In this document: in pieces, positions 34,085 to 45,370 of the stretch
Layout of the letters: each line of letters starts with the position of its first letter
How positions within the stretch are numbered: position 1 is the stretch's first letter
Assembly: GCA_027257055.1 (NCBI GenBank)
Contig: JAPVLO010000968.1
Coordinates: 62,001 to 126,000 of the forward strand
DNA from: Cephalopachus bancanus
Taxonomy: Eukaryota > Chordata > Mammalia > Primates > Tarsiidae
Direction of reading: 5' to 3'
Length of the DNA stretch: 64,000 nucleotides
Translations under genes and position numbers: made by a program
The notes under the pieces: model-generated
What the model saw: only the letters and a program-made list of their open reading frames with translations
The model's database searches: none
What the model was told of the DNA's origin: nothing

Positions 34085-34690
34085 TCTCAATGTTATTTTA
34101 CTGAAGGCTGTATTCAAAATATAAATTATTTAATTTGAGTTGATAGCTTTGACTTCAGATTTTTCAATCACTACATAGTCCATAAACTTACTAATAACTC
34201 TCTTTTGATATTTCATTTGGGAAATCTCAGCTTCTTTGGTGGCTGTTAGCTTTGTAGTAGTTTTTTTTTCATCGGCTGTACATTAGAATTAATCTGCGGC
34301 ATGAGTTAATAGTTCAGCACTCCTGACTAATGTTCTCTTTGACTTTGTATAAGCTGTGAGCAATTAGCCATATTCCAAGCAGCTAGTTATGAAGGTGGAA
34401 TATACATGAGAAGCCCTTAGCGTTAGAACCAAATAAAACTTGCAGCAAATTTCATGTGTCATTGTAAAGGATGTACAAAATCAGTATTGTCCTATGGGAT
34501 AACTAGGCATAATGCAGTTCTCACAGATGGCTGTGGCTGCCTTTCCCCACAAGACCTTCTAGAATTAGATACCCGAGGAAGTGGGCTTGTGAGGCACAGA
34601 AGGCAGCTTTGGGGCTCTCAGAATTCTCCAGAACCCAGATGTCTCTCTGTGGAGATGGGGCAGAAGACTGACTGCAGGTGAAGTATTTAT
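34085..34690. other. No recognisable feature
   Basis: AT-rich left half, no repeat or exon recognised. Confidence 0.4.
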
Positions 34691-34696
34691 TAATCT

Positions 34697-34920
34697 AGGC
34701 CAGAAGTCTGCAAACTTTTTTATAAAGGGTCAGATAATAACTATTTTAGGCACTGAGGGCCACGTGGCCTGTGTTGCAACTACTCAACTCTGCCATTGTG
34801 GGGCAAAAGTAGCCAGAGAAGATCCATAGAGAAATGGGTCTGGCTGTGTTCCAATAAAACTATAGAAACAGGTGATCGACTGGAACTTGGCTGCAGTTTG
34901 CTGAACCCTAGTCCGGACTG
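34697..34920 (+). mobile_element. hAT-type (Charlie-like) non-autonomous DNA transposon
   Basis: GTCTGCAAACTTTTTTATAAAGGGTCAGATAATAACTATTTTAGGC, GCAACTACTCAACTCTGCCATTGT, GGCTGTGTTCCAATAAAACT and GCAGTTTGCTGAACCC form both ends and the core of a widespread mammalian hAT MITE. Confidence 0.8.
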
Positions 34921-35111
34921 AGGCTCTGAATGGGAAACTGGAGAAGAGAAGAACCCAAGCCAACACTTTTCAGAGCAGGCCAGCATCTAGGCTGATGAAT
35001 GAAACAGGGCCATGGAGAGTCAGGGCACAGGAAAGCTCCAACACTCTTTCCTTTCCCTCCTTTATAGGGCTTCTCTGCCGTAATGAAGGCAACCAGCTGG
35101 GGAGGTCGTGT

Positions 35112-35312
35112 AGAACAGATAAGTGTGTGGACACCGACTGGGTTTGAACTTGAACTCCAGCGTTTTCCTGGTTTAGGTGTGCAAGCTTGGGCAAGCTATT
35201 CTACCTCTTGGAGTCTCTCTGTGAAGTTGGAATGTTAGAACCTGTCTCACAGACTTGTGAGGATCAAATGAGCTTTACCATGCAAACTATTTAGCACACA
35301 CTAAATGGTAGA
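35112..35312 (+). mobile_element. MIR
   Basis: GTGTGCAAGCTTGGGCAAGCTATTCTACCTCTTGGAGTCTC and CTGTCTCACAGACTTGTGAGGATCAAATGAG are the sense MIR core and tail. Confidence 0.82.
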
Positions 35313-36012
35313 GATAGTGTGTCTGTGTACTGTATTTTATGGGCAATATACAAAAGGCTCAAAGTCTTTTGGGGATTTGTCATTTTTATGTGGGCAGTAG
35401 AATGCAACTCCCCATAAACTGGGTCTGTGTCCAGAGTTACTTGTTACTATTTATAGGACATTTCTGGCATCACTTTACACTAATTTACACGAGCAGAGAA
35501 CTACTGAATTAGTTGGCTAGTTTTCTTCCAACTGAAATTTGGTGACTAAATCCATGAGCCCTGTCAGTTGGTATTCATTGGATTTGTCTTCAGCACACCT
35601 GAGAAGGATGGTTGTGTGAAGCTACTGTCAGCTATGACTCATTATGCACACTCTGATGTGATCAATTTAATCTACTTGTTTTTCTAAAAGTGAAGGTGTA
35701 GCCAAGCATCTTGAATATCTGGAAAAGTGAAGAAGAATTGAGAGGAAGTGAGACACAGGACAGGTGAGAGGGTTGGGGATGCTGGAAAAGGGTTAAGTTA
35801 CAGAGCCAATTTCAGAGTCTTAAATGCAACAAAGGAAGATTGACTGATTTCCTTGACTTTTTCCAGTTTTTTACTAGAAAGGCCCTAATACTAAATCCCA
35901 TAGCATAGCCTTTTTGATAACAGAGGCATTAAATATTCACTACTTATTTATTTTTCTCCTGATGTGGAATAAAATGGGCTGTTAAACCTTGGATAGGTGA
36001 AGTAGAACAAAT
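35313..36012. other. No recognisable feature
   Basis: No repeat or exon recognised with confidence. Confidence 0.4.
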
Positions 36013-36014
36013 AA

Positions 36015-36436
36015 AGAATTTTTTTCCATAGCAAAATATTTTATTGAGATATCAGTGCTTACAACAGCTCTTGTTTCTTGATCCAAAATCAGAAGTTATA
36101 ATCAAGTGCCAAAACATACAGAATAAACTGTTGACTAAGTTTCCATGGAATAGCTTTCCTTCTTAGAGCAAAGATTCAAATTTAAACATGTTCATGGACA
36201 TTAAAGTACAATGCTCAAGTTATACTCAAGGACAAAAGAGGATTATAAAATACTATGTAAAATTTTAGCTCCATCCTCAATAGTGAAATTCATCAAAGAA
36301 ACTTACCTAGATACTGTTACAGAAGAAATGGCAACACTTCTAGAAATTTTCTGTGAGCTGTTGGTGTGGTTAAAACAAGCAGGAGCTCCAGCAAGCATAG
36401 GGGAGCAGTGCATGCTTTGGGTTAGTGACATTTAAA
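36015..36436 (-). other. Possible polyadenylated retrocopy or antisense 3' end (unidentified)
   Basis: On the minus strand AATAAA (36045-36040) lies 14 nt before an A-run (36025-36019), the layout of a polyadenylated transcript end. The body resembles an AU-rich 3'UTR. On the plus strand a 74-codon frame (36211-36435) is open but unlike any family I know. No flanking TSD was found. Could be a processed pseudogene fragment, a genuine 3' end, or chance. Confidence 0.25.
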
Positions 36437-36477
36437 ATTTCAATTTGGTTTAACTTGAGCTTTTTGATATCTTTACT

Positions 36478-36570
36478 TTTCTTTTATTTTAAATTTTATT
36501 TTCAAGATGTGGGGTATAATTCAGGATTAGGTATATGTGGTCATCATACAGGTAAAGTTTGGACCTAAAT
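36478..36570 (-). mobile_element. L1, severely 5'-truncated 3'UTR
   Basis: T-rich tail, then AAGATGTGGGGTATAATTCAGGATTAGGTATA, the same 3'UTR end seen at 37300, 47810 and 56680. Only about 90 bp were inserted. Confidence 0.75.
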
Positions 36571-36887
36571 TTAGAAGCAGAAGCAAGCACTCAGCTCCTG
36601 TAGTAAATCCCGACTGGCTTTAAGCAATCAAAAGTCCCATCCCTATAACCACAGGGAAAGGCTGATTAGGGCCCAAGACTTTTATCTGCCAGTGTATGGG
36701 GATAAAGTTTAGGAGATGTGGTTGGAGTTGATGTAGTCATCTTGCTACCACAGAGGAGAGTCTGAGAATCAAGCTAGCACATAGAGGAAAACAGAGAGAC
36801 ATTGAGAAATGTAGGGGTTGAGTTTTAGAAATATCATTTGATCCCTTTGACCACGCTGCACCTGACTTTTCATCCATCTAAATCCGA

Positions 36888-37045
36888 GATTGACAAAATT
36901 TTCCTGTAAAAGTTCGGGTTTGTAGGCTTTGTGGGCCACATAGTTTCTATCACAGCTACTGTCTCTGCCATTGGAATGCAAAAGCCATAAACAGCACGTA
37001 AACTGATGGGTATAGCTGTGTTCCAATGAACCGAGTTACAAAGGC
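36888..37045 (+). mobile_element. hAT-type non-autonomous DNA transposon (diverged)
   Basis: GAGATTGACAAAATTTTCCTG, GTAGGCTTTGTGGGCCACATAGT, CACAGCTACTGTCTCTGCCATT and GGTATAGCTGTGTTCCAATG match the element at 34697 in order. Right end lost. Confidence 0.65.
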
Positions 37046-37294
37046 AGGGCACTGCCAAGAGCAAGTGTGCGGATCCCTCATACGAGGACCTAAATTCCCT
37101 TTTGTGCTTGAGCACATCTGGCTTGAATTTTCTAACACTTGTAACTGAAAAAGCCTAAATTGATATAGCTTCTTGGTTTGTGAACAATAGAAATTGACTC
37201 TGAATTCCTTGAGGAAAAACAGAGAGTTATTATCCAAAAAAATTGCTAAAGTTCCAATTCTTAGGAGTTTCTTTTTTAATTGTTTTTAGTTTGC

Positions 37295-37415
37295 ATTTTC
37301 TTCTTTTTAAAAATTTTTTATTTTAAAGATGTGGGGTAGAGTTCAGGGTTAGGTATACAAATGTTCATTATGCAGGTAACCTTGCTGATGAGGTGTGCCC
37401 CCAAAAGATTTCAGT
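37295..37415 (-). mobile_element. L1, 5'-truncated 3'UTR
   Basis: Poly-T and TTTTAAAGATGTGGGGTAGAGTTCAGGGTTAGGTATACAAATGTTCAT, then TTGCTGATGAGGTGTGCCCCC. Same 3'UTR type as at 56680. Confidence 0.8.
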
Positions 37416-37825
37416 TGTTGAGTCAGGTCCCACGTCCAGCGAAGGGGAATGTACCAGTCTTCCCACAACTGCATGTGGCAGGGAAGGAGTTGTTTTGGAG
37501 GGAAATTCGGGAACTGTTATCAGACAATTACAGGGAAAATTAGGGAACTGTTATCAGACAATCAGGCACAGAAGGCCGGATCTACTCCACTAAGACAGGG
37601 GAAAGTTTCCAAACCAAGCACAGTCATCACATATCCTCATGTACAGGAAGATTTATAAGGAAAGTTCAGTCATGTTAAACAAAGAAATTAGGTATACCTG
37701 CATCAGCTCTATGCTACTGGGCCCTGTTACCACAACAAAAGTTCCAAAAACAAGTTCCATCCTACATGCAGTTCATCAAAGGCAGTTAGTCATGTTAGAA
37801 AAAGTCTGGTTGACCTGCGTCCTCC
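37416..37825. other. Unclassified, with a 34-bp tandem duplication
   Basis: Contains GGGAACTGTTATCAGACAAT at 37509-37528 and 37543-37562, a two-copy tandem duplication of 34 bp. The surrounding text could belong to an unidentified LTR. Confidence 0.4.
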
Positions 37826-37831
37826 TTGTAC

Positions 37832-37955
37832 CTTGGCCACTAACTTGCTGTGTTGCCCTGAGCAAGATGTGAGATGCCTCTGGGCCTTGGTTCTTCCGAT
37901 ACAGCAAGAGGGTGATGATCTAGGAATCTTCAAGGCCCTTTTGAATGCCAAGCTT
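37832..37955 (+). mobile_element. MIR (weak)
   Basis: 'ggccactaacttgctgtgttg', CCTCTGGGCCTTGGTTCTTCC and 'ggtgatgatctaggaatctt' follow the sense MIR core. Confidence 0.5.
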
Positions 37956-38169
37956 TGGGTTGGTTTGTTTTTTCCCCACATACCCATCATCTCACCTGTT
38001 AATCTCTATGACTCAATACTCCGTGCCTGCGGTTCACCTTTTTGCATAATCACGAACTGTGGGGCCTCCCCCATGTTACTGATGTCTGTGAGCCCTGGTA
38101 TCCTCATCTGTCAGCCCTGCTTTTCAAGGTGGTGTGAGTAGTAGAATCATGTACGCTACATGCTTAAAG

Positions 38170-38425
38170 AGGCAGCGTGTGTACTGGTAGAAGTAGAGGC
38201 TTCAGAGCAAATGATTGAGACTCAATCTCTGTTGAACCTTTTCTCCTGCAACATGGAGCAATCATTGAAATCCTTGGAATCCTTGTTCCTCATCTGTAAA
38301 ACCCTTAAATATGTGTGGAACCCTCTAGATAGTATTATTGTGGATATTAAGAGAGATATTGCACAGAACATGCTTAGCACAAGGCTTAGCATGTGGTGCT
38401 CTGTAAAGAGTAATTGTTTATTATC
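38170..38425 (+). mobile_element. MIR, diverged, near full
   Basis: 'ggtagaagtagaggcttcag', CCTTGTTCCTCATCTGTAAAACCC and GAACATGCTTAGCACAAGGCTTAGCA follow head, core and tail of MIR. Confidence 0.65.
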
Positions 38426-38855
38426 ATGGCTTGTAATAATTTTATTTACTTTCTAGAAATAGGCCCTTGATGGAAAGTTCTTCCTATTTTTTGCTATTCT
38501 TATTGTGGAATTTTCCCAAATAGTTCGCTGGGTTTTGGTGCTGTTGGTTGCTTTTGGTTATTTCTCTAAAATTATAAAAGTAACAGGTGCCTATTTGTAA
38601 ACTTGATTTTCTAACCATTAGATTAGGTCATGAGCCCCTTCTGGAAAGACACTGTGCCCACAGAAGTTGAGCACCAACTAATGTGCTTCAGCCGACCTGT
38701 ACCCACACGAAGCTACCTGCTTTGCCCAGCCACATGCCCACGAATGCAGGAGAGGCATGCCATAAAGGAAGTGCTCCCACGACTAGGTGGTGAAGGCAGA
38801 CCGTCAGCTGGGGCTCGCTCGCTTCTGTTTTAACCCTGGTGTTATTTCTAAGTCC
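38426..38855. other. No recognisable feature
   Basis: No repeat or exon recognised. Confidence 0.4.
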
Positions 38856-38857
38856 CT

Positions 38858-39240
38858 GCGTTAGTTTGCTCTGCCAGCCACAACAAAGTTCCATGAACCG
38901 GGTGGCTTAAACAACAAAAACGTATTTTCTCACAACACTGGAGTCTAGACGTCCAAAACCATGTTGTCAGCAGGGCAGGTTTCTCCCAAGATCTCTCTCT
39001 TTGGATTGTAGATGGCTATCTTCCTCCCGTGTCTTCATGTGTTCTTCTGTCTGTGTGTGTTTGTGTACGAATCTCATGGTGACACCATTCGTATTGAGTT
39101 ATGGCTCGCTCATTTGATGTCATTTTATCTTAATAGACTTTTTAAAGGCCCTGTCTCCAAATACAGTCACATTCTGAGGTACTGGGGCTTAGGGCTTCAA
39201 CTGGTGAATTGGGGGAAGATACAACTTACCCATAACAGTC
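38858..39240 (-). mobile_element. MaLR LTR (MLT1-like), antisense, nearly complete
   Basis: From GCGTTAGTTTGCTCTGCCAGCC through GGGTGGCTTAAACAACAAAAAC, CCCGTGTCTTCATGTGTTC, CCAAATACAGTCACATTCTGAGGTACTGGGG to 'acttacccataacag'. Confidence 0.9.
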
Positions 39241-39884
39241 CCCAACCTTCAGGCCTACTTCTCAACGTAACTATTTTTAAGAGTTTGGTACATATCTATA
39301 GTTCATAATGTTTCAAAAACATTCTTTGAAATGAACTATACTATGTCTCAGAGATTCAGAAAGCTCTTTTATCAATGAGATTATTTCAAGTCAGGAAATC
39401 TTCCATGTGCCTGACAATTTCACCCTAAAAAGGTTTTAAAGCAGTTAGTACCAGTAATCCAGGGTATCTATTTTTTAGAGTATCTCAGTAAAATATTCAC
39501 ATTGATATACACAACAGAAATTCTGGTGAACTCAAAATGAATTCATAATACATACAGTGCTAGAAAATGGAAGATTTAATGTTTGGTTTACAGTGAGCCA
39601 TTACAAATAAATGCTCTCATCTGCTTAGCATGCTTCAGTCATACCATTTCTTTGTATTTCGTTGGAAGAACTCCTTCTCTACTTCATGTGAGCTTCAAAT
39701 ATTTGACAGTCAAGTCACTGCTACCACCACCCACCTCTGGCTCCGTTATGGAGTTGAGCAAGTGACTCAGACTAAATGAACCATAGTAATGCCTCCTTGG
39801 GACACAGTGATAGGTTAAAGAACTAGACACATGGCTCAAGTCAGGCCTTGGCCAGATTTTAGGAATTGAGAAGAGTAGCCCCCT
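39241..39884. other. No recognisable feature
   Basis: No exon or repeat recognised. Confidence 0.4.
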
Positions 39885-40372
39885 GTGGTGGGTTGACTGT
39901 GTCCTCCAGAAGACGTGTTGGAGTCCTAACCCCATTACCTCTGAATGCGACCTTATTTAGAAAGAGGGTCTTTGCAGATAACCAAATTAAAAGGAGGTCC
40001 CACTCATTTAGGGTGGGCCCTAATCCAGTGTGACTGGTATTCTTAAAAGAAGAGGAAAGGAGGCACAGGGACACGTGAGGAAAATGCTACGAGAGAGTGC
40101 GGGCAGAGATTGGCGTGACGTTACAAGCCACACGGAGCCTATAAGCCGAAGAACAGTGAGGATTTCTGGCCAACACCAGAAGCTAGGAGAGGGACCTGGA
40201 TGAGATTCTTCCCTAGAGCCTTCAGAGCGTGCCCTGTGGAGACCTCTGGGTTTTAGAGCTCTAGTCTCCAGAACTGTGAGAGACTAAATTCCTGGGGGTT
40301 TTTTGACCCCCCCTTCTCCCCTCCCCCAGTTTGTGGTACTTTGTAGCAGAAGCCCTAGGACACACAAACACA
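39885..40372 (+). mobile_element. MaLR LTR (MLT1-like), plus strand, nearly complete
   Basis: GGTGGGTTGACTGTGTCCTCC, ATGCGACCTTATTTAGAAAGAGGGTCTTTGCAGAT, GGTGGGCCCTAATCCAGTG, CCAGAAGCTAGGAGAGGGACC, TCTAGTCTCCAGAACTGTGAGAGA and 'tttgtggtactttgtagcagaagcccta' run from end to end. It contains a polymorphic-looking C/T/G insertion near 40292-40330. It faces the antisense LTR at 38858 in opposite orientation. Confidence 0.92.
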
Positions 40373-40930
40373 CCTCCCGCTCTCTTGAGTAGATGTCGTC
40401 AGAAGTTGAGGATTCTGGATGGCTGCCATCCGCAGCACCGTGGAGAAAGAACAAGTCCGAAACAAAGACACACAGAGAGGAGACTCAGACCAGTGTGCAG
40501 TGAGTCCTGGCATTCTTCAGCCCTCGTTCTATTACATGGGCCTGGTTCCCATAGCAGTTCTTTGTGGTGCTACCTGTTCTCGATCTCAGAGCTTCCTAGC
40601 CAGGGAATGAAAGGCAGCAGGGTTATAGACATCCAGAAATACTTGTCCCTTCGGCCTGGTGGCCAGGCTGCATTGAGGTGGCCAGGCTGCTTCCACCTGC
40701 AACTAGAGTTAATGCAATTCAAAGTCACCCCTGCGGACTTATACATATGATCATATTTTGTGTGTGCTGTGACATGAAAAACCCGCCTCCATAGATTTCT
40801 AGTGGTGTGCATCAATAAGTCTCTAGTTTAGTAGACATTCTTTTGACCTGGCTTTCTGTCGTTTGCAATTGCGAGGATTCTGGCTAATTTAGTATCATCA
40901 GCTATAAACTCATTAAGCAGATTAGCTATA
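40373..40930. other. No recognisable feature
   Basis: Several small frames; none with a family signature. Confidence 0.4.
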
Positions 40931-40934
40931 CATT

Positions 40935-41620
40935 TCTACTAAAAATTATTTGGGCTAAATATAAAGGACTGATAATATCTTATATTGGCAAGGATGTGGT
41001 GCAACTGAAAGTCTCATACATGGTTAGTGTGAATATAAAGTGGTACAACTACTCTGGAAAAACTACTTGGTGGTATTATAAAATTAGCTGATTATTTTAC
41101 TTCTAGATCTATACCCAAGAGAAATGAGTGTATACATCCACAAAAAGACTTAAGCAACAAAGTTCATAGAATAATTATTACTAACTGTCAATAACTTGAA
41201 ACAGCCCAAAAGCCCCAGCAACAAGATAATGTATAAATAAATTATGGCACATTTATATAAAGGAATCTTATAATTAATAGAAAAGAATGAATCAATGGAA
41301 CACACAGGATATAAATGAACTGCAGACACTGTGCTGTGTTACAGAAGCCAGACACAAAAATGTGTATACTGCATAATTTCATTTATATGATGTTCAAGAA
41401 CAATAAAAATGGGCAATATTTATAGATGTCATAATAGTGATTACTTCCAAGCGCAGAAGCAGACAACAAACTGGAAAGGTGTGTGAGGGAAGCTTGTGAG
41501 ATGCTACAAGTGCTCTGTGTCTTAATCTGAATACTAATAAAATCTGGGTGTGAATAGATGCAAAAATCAACCAAGCTGGGCACTCAAAATTGGTTACTTT
41601 AGGTGTGTCATCATGCAAAT
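40935..41620 (+). mobile_element. Old L1 (L1M-like) 3' fragment
   Basis: ATTGGCAAGGATGTGGTGCAACTG, CTATACCCAAGAGAAATGAG, AATAAATTATGGCACATTTATA and 'actgcataatttcatttatatga' are sequential old-L1 blocks. Decayed. Confidence 0.8.
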
Positions 41621-42229
41621 AGAAAATTCTAAGAAAAAGCAGTGCTTTTTGAGTTTGTAAAACATGATATTTAACATTGGAAATCTTCTGAACCCATTCC
41701 TTTAAAATTTATCTGAAAGCAAATATGTACTTCTACTTAGAAGCTTAAACAATACTGAAAACTACAAGGAGAAAACAAGTCATCCATGTTTCCACTATTT
41801 AGAGAAAATCATTGATGACTTTTAAGTTATATATTTTTATTCTCTTAATAAAATAGTTTTCATTCTTTTAATTTTAATAAAAATCTGATTATAGTGTGCC
41901 AATTATTTTGTGACTTTTAAAAAACTATTGTGTATATTTTTTAGGTTAGTATTATTCAACATCCTTTCACCATAAGTTAAACTAATTTTTTTTATGGTTA
42001 ATTATTATAATCGTTTTCCATGTCCTGGCGTTCTAACCCCCTTTCAGACAAGTATCCTTTCAATGATCTTTATGCATATCTGAGATTATTTCCTTAGGAT
42101 GGATTCCTGTAAGTCAATTTTTGAAGTCTGCAAAGATTCTGAGTTTTCTTTTTTTATTAAAAGATAAACGTTTTTATTACTTTGATGCGTATTTCAAACT
42201 CTTTTTTAAAAATGTGTATTAGTTTACAC
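41621..42229 (-). mobile_element. Old LINE-like, AT-rich (weak)
   Basis: ATTTCCTTAGGATGGATTCCTGTAAGTCAA and TTAGTTTACACTACCAGCAACAGTG resemble antisense L1/HAL1. The rest is AT-rich and unclassified. Confidence 0.4.
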
Positions 42230-42930
42230 TACCAGCAACAGTGTGTTTTTTAATTTTGCTTATCATTATTTAAAATCTCAAACATGCAAAATTAGAATAG
42301 CGAACCCCTACATACCCATCACTCAGCTTTAATAATTATCAACATTTTAATATTCTTGTTTGATATGTGTCTCCCCATTCCAGAATATATACTTTTTTTT
42401 TCCGTTCCTGGTGTATTTAGGTAAATTGCAGATTGTATAGCTTTTCATCTATAAACACTTTAGTGTGTATCTCCAATAGATAAGAACACACACACACAAA
42501 CTATTATTTTTATCACACACAATGATATGAACAACAATCCATGCTTCAGTTGATAGAATCTTCTATTACCTGTACAAATTTGATTTCTCTCACTTTTCTC
42601 AAAAGAAATTTTTAAGCATTTGGTATACTGAAATCAAGATCCAGACCAATTCTGCATTTAATTTACCTATCTCTTAAGTCTCTTAGTCTCTGGCAGTTTC
42701 TCCTCTTCCTTCCCTCCCCACATTTCATCCAATCCCATCTCCTTGGAGACCCTGGAGAACAAATAGACAGCTATTTGTTCTAGGGTAGGTCCCACATTCC
42801 TCATTTGACTGACTGCACCCTGCAGTGCGCCTAACACACTCCTCCCTCTGCTACTCCCGTACCCCAATGTGGTAGCAGGCAAGGGCTCTATTAGATTGTT
42901 TCCGTTAAACTTGCTAAACTCTTGAAACAG
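42230..42930 (-). mobile_element. Old L1M 3' region, antisense
   Basis: 'aaatctcaaacatgcaaaattagaatag', ACATACCCATCACTCAGCTTTAATAATTATCAACATTTT, 'atctcttaagtctcttagtctctggcagtt' read as the antisense 3' region of old L1s. Confidence 0.5.
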
Positions 42931-43033
42931 CATTTAAGTGTCCCCTGGAAGTTTATAAATATTTACAGAATCTAAGTCATTCTGAAGAACTCATGGTAAG
43001 TGACTGCTAAAACCTTAGGGGCAGAAATAAAGC

Positions 43034-43083
43034 CCTTTATATTTCATCTTCCCCAGAGATCAATGGGAGATGAAATATAAAGG
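43034..43083. repeat. Perfect 16-bp inverted repeat, 18-nt loop
   Basis: CCTTTATATTTCATCT (43034-43049) and its exact reverse complement (43068-43083). See findings. Confidence 0.9.
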
Positions 43084-43289
43084 TGATTTGAAGGCTTTAA
43101 GACATAAGCCAAAGCCAAAGCGGAAGAAGAAAGATATTTTATTCCATATTTACTTAATGACTGTTCTAGCTCTGTGTTCCCAGCTGGATCCACTGGACAA
43201 ACAGAAGTGTTGTGAAACAGGTAGCGGTCAATTTAATATTACCTGTGGTTCTGTTTTTGTTTCATTTATACCATAGGGAGGAAATACTT

Positions 43290-43368
43290 TCCTTTACCTT
43301 TGAGGACAAAACGCTGATCTTTTTCTTTACCTTACCAAATTCCTAACTAAGGGACCTTGCAAGACAAG
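43290..43368 (+). mobile_element. LTR A, left piece (family unnamed)
   Basis: GAGGACAAAACGCTGATCTTTTTC ... CAAATTCCTAACTAAGGGACC aligns with GAGGACTAAATTCTGACTTTTTC ... CAAAATTCCTAAGGTGCC at 44678-44720. The LTR is interrupted here by an Alu. The true left end may be earlier. Confidence 0.5.
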
Positions 43369-43676
43369 TTTTTTTTGTTGTTGTTGTTGTTGTTGTTGTT
43401 TTGAGTTGGAGTCTCACTCTGTTGCCCAGACTGGAGTGCAGAGGCCACTCTCGGCCACCGCAGCCTCGACCTGGTGGGCTCCGGCGATCTTTCCGCCTCA
43501 GCCTTCCAAGTAGCCGGAATTACAGGCATGCGCAACCACGCCCGGCTGATTTTTTGATTTATTGTAGAGATGAGGTCTCGCTGCCCAGGCAGGTCTCAAA
43601 CCCGCGGCCTCAGGCAATCCACTCACCTCAGCCTCCCAAAGGCGCGGGATTACAGGCTGAGCCACCGAGCCCGGCT
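43369..43676 (-). mobile_element. Alu, young lineage type, antisense, GTT-repeat tail
   Basis: Full dimer from T-run/(GTT)n through GAGTTGGAGTCTCACTC to a CACCGAGCCCGGCT head. Exact 12-bp TSD GACAAGTTTTTT at 43363-43374 and 43677-43688. Rich in CpG, so recent. Confidence 0.95.
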
Positions 43677-44258
43677 GACAAGTTTTTTATTAACTCTATA
43701 ATATGGTTTACTTTCCCACCTGACACCAGCATAGCATCACATAATAGATAAAGAAGGAAAACCACATTAGTTTATGGCCCTGTACAGATGTCTTTTGGGG
43801 ACTCTGGACACCTTTTAAGACATGTACCTATTCTGTGAGGTCCGCTATCTGTGAAACTTCATCTACACATCAAGACTTGACTCTTTTATCATTCTTCAGT
43901 CTGCCCACTTCCTTTAACTACTTCCAAAGTTCCTAGGCTAACGTTTGCTAGCTAATTGTCAGCCGGGAAATCTTTGAATCCTCCTGTAACCTTCAAGCCT
44001 CTGCTTAGAGCTACCGCACCTTCCTGGACTGAACCAATGTAAGTCCCGCATGTACTGATTTAAATAGTTTCCTGGAACTTCCGTTCTCCTAATGTAAATA
44101 TATATAACCAGGCAACAATTCAACCACTGTGGGCATATTCTCAAGACCTCCTAAGGGTAGGTGTCATGTGCCTAAGGTCACTCACGTTTGGCTCAGAATA
44201 AAACATCTTGAATATTTTACAGAGTTTGGCATCTTTCATTAATACCTTCTTTTGAACA
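43677..44258 (+). mobile_element. LTR A, right piece
   Basis: Aligns with 44810-45370: GGACTCTGGACACC, CACTTCCTTTAACTACTTCCAAAGTTCC, TATATAACCAGGCAACAATTCAACCAC, TTTGGCTCAGAATAAAACATCTTGAATATTTTAC. The last block holds the AATAAA polyadenylation signal, giving a plus-strand orientation. Confidence 0.65.
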
Positions 44259-44650
44259 GTAATTGGGGGACTGTATACTAAACTGACAAATTACAGATAG
44301 CAATGTTTTTATTCATATATGAGCATGAAGTTCACAGAAAAGCGTGACTTAAAAGGTAGTTAGAACTTGGGGCTTATATAACATTATAATTGGGTAGAAT
44401 AGAGGTAAGAAGGATACTTATGGGAAAACAAATTACTTTTAGGCAAGATAAATGGACTCCTAGGAAAATAAATGAGAAGTATGATAATTTGGGAGCAGTG
44501 TATGTTTAGTTTATTTTTAATTCCAATGCCAACTTCTCATCTTCAGTGTTAGACGTTTATCTTCCCTGGTTGTGAAGCCCCCGGAGAGGGGGTTTATGAC
44601 TTCTAAATTCCTTTGGGAGATCCTGCTGTTAAACAGATTAGGGACGTCCA
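44259..44650 (+). mobile_element. Short interior between the two LTRs
   Basis: About 0.4 kb, AT-rich, no coding potential. A stretch at 44300-44385 (TTTTTATTCATATATGAGC ... GAACTTGGGGCTTATAT) is related to 49590-49670, so it belongs to a repeat. Confidence 0.45.
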
Positions 44651-45370
44651 GAAAAAAACACTTCATAGTTGTATTGAGGACTAAATTCTGACTTTTTCCC
44701 GCACTCTTGCAAAATTCCTAAGGTGCCTGAAGAGTCATGCCCTGCAGGGTCTCATCAGACAGGTTATTAGCCCCATGCAATGAGGCTGACTTTCCAACTT
44801 GATTCTGGCATAACTTCATGGAACAGATAAATAAGGAAATCAAAAATATTTTATAATGCTGTAATATCCGATCCAGGGTACATGTGCGTCTGTATAGAAT
44901 TCCCTTCTTGGGGATCCCCCAGAGGAACTGACATTTGCCATCCAGTCTCTCTCCAGGCTGACACCTATAAGGCTTCATTTATATATCAAGAGATTTGACT
45001 TCCCTGAACTGCCCTTAGCTTCATGTGGCATTTCCTTTACTGACTTCAGAATTCCTTAGACAAAGGCTAACTCTTACTACTAGTTGTCAATCAATAAATC
45101 TTTTAATCCACCTATGACCTACAAGTCCCTGATTAAAGTTGGTCTGCCTTCTGGGCCAAAACAATGTAATATCATATGTATTAATGTATGGTTTTTTTGG
45201 TAATATTTGTCTTCCTAAGATGTACATAACCAAACTGCAATTCAACCACCTCAGGCACATATTCTCAGGACCTCTTAGGATGATGTCTTAGGCCGAGGTA
45301 ATGCACATTTGGCTCAGAATAAGCCTTCTTAAATGTTTTACAAATTTCACATCCTTTGTAAATAGTATAT
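44651..45370 (+). mobile_element. LTR B, homologous to LTR A
   Basis: Same order of blocks as LTR A, including 'aaccaaactgcaattcaaccacc' and ATTTGGCTCAGAATAAGCC, where the polyadenylation signal is mutated. Divergence between A and B is high, so the insertion is old. Confidence 0.65.
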
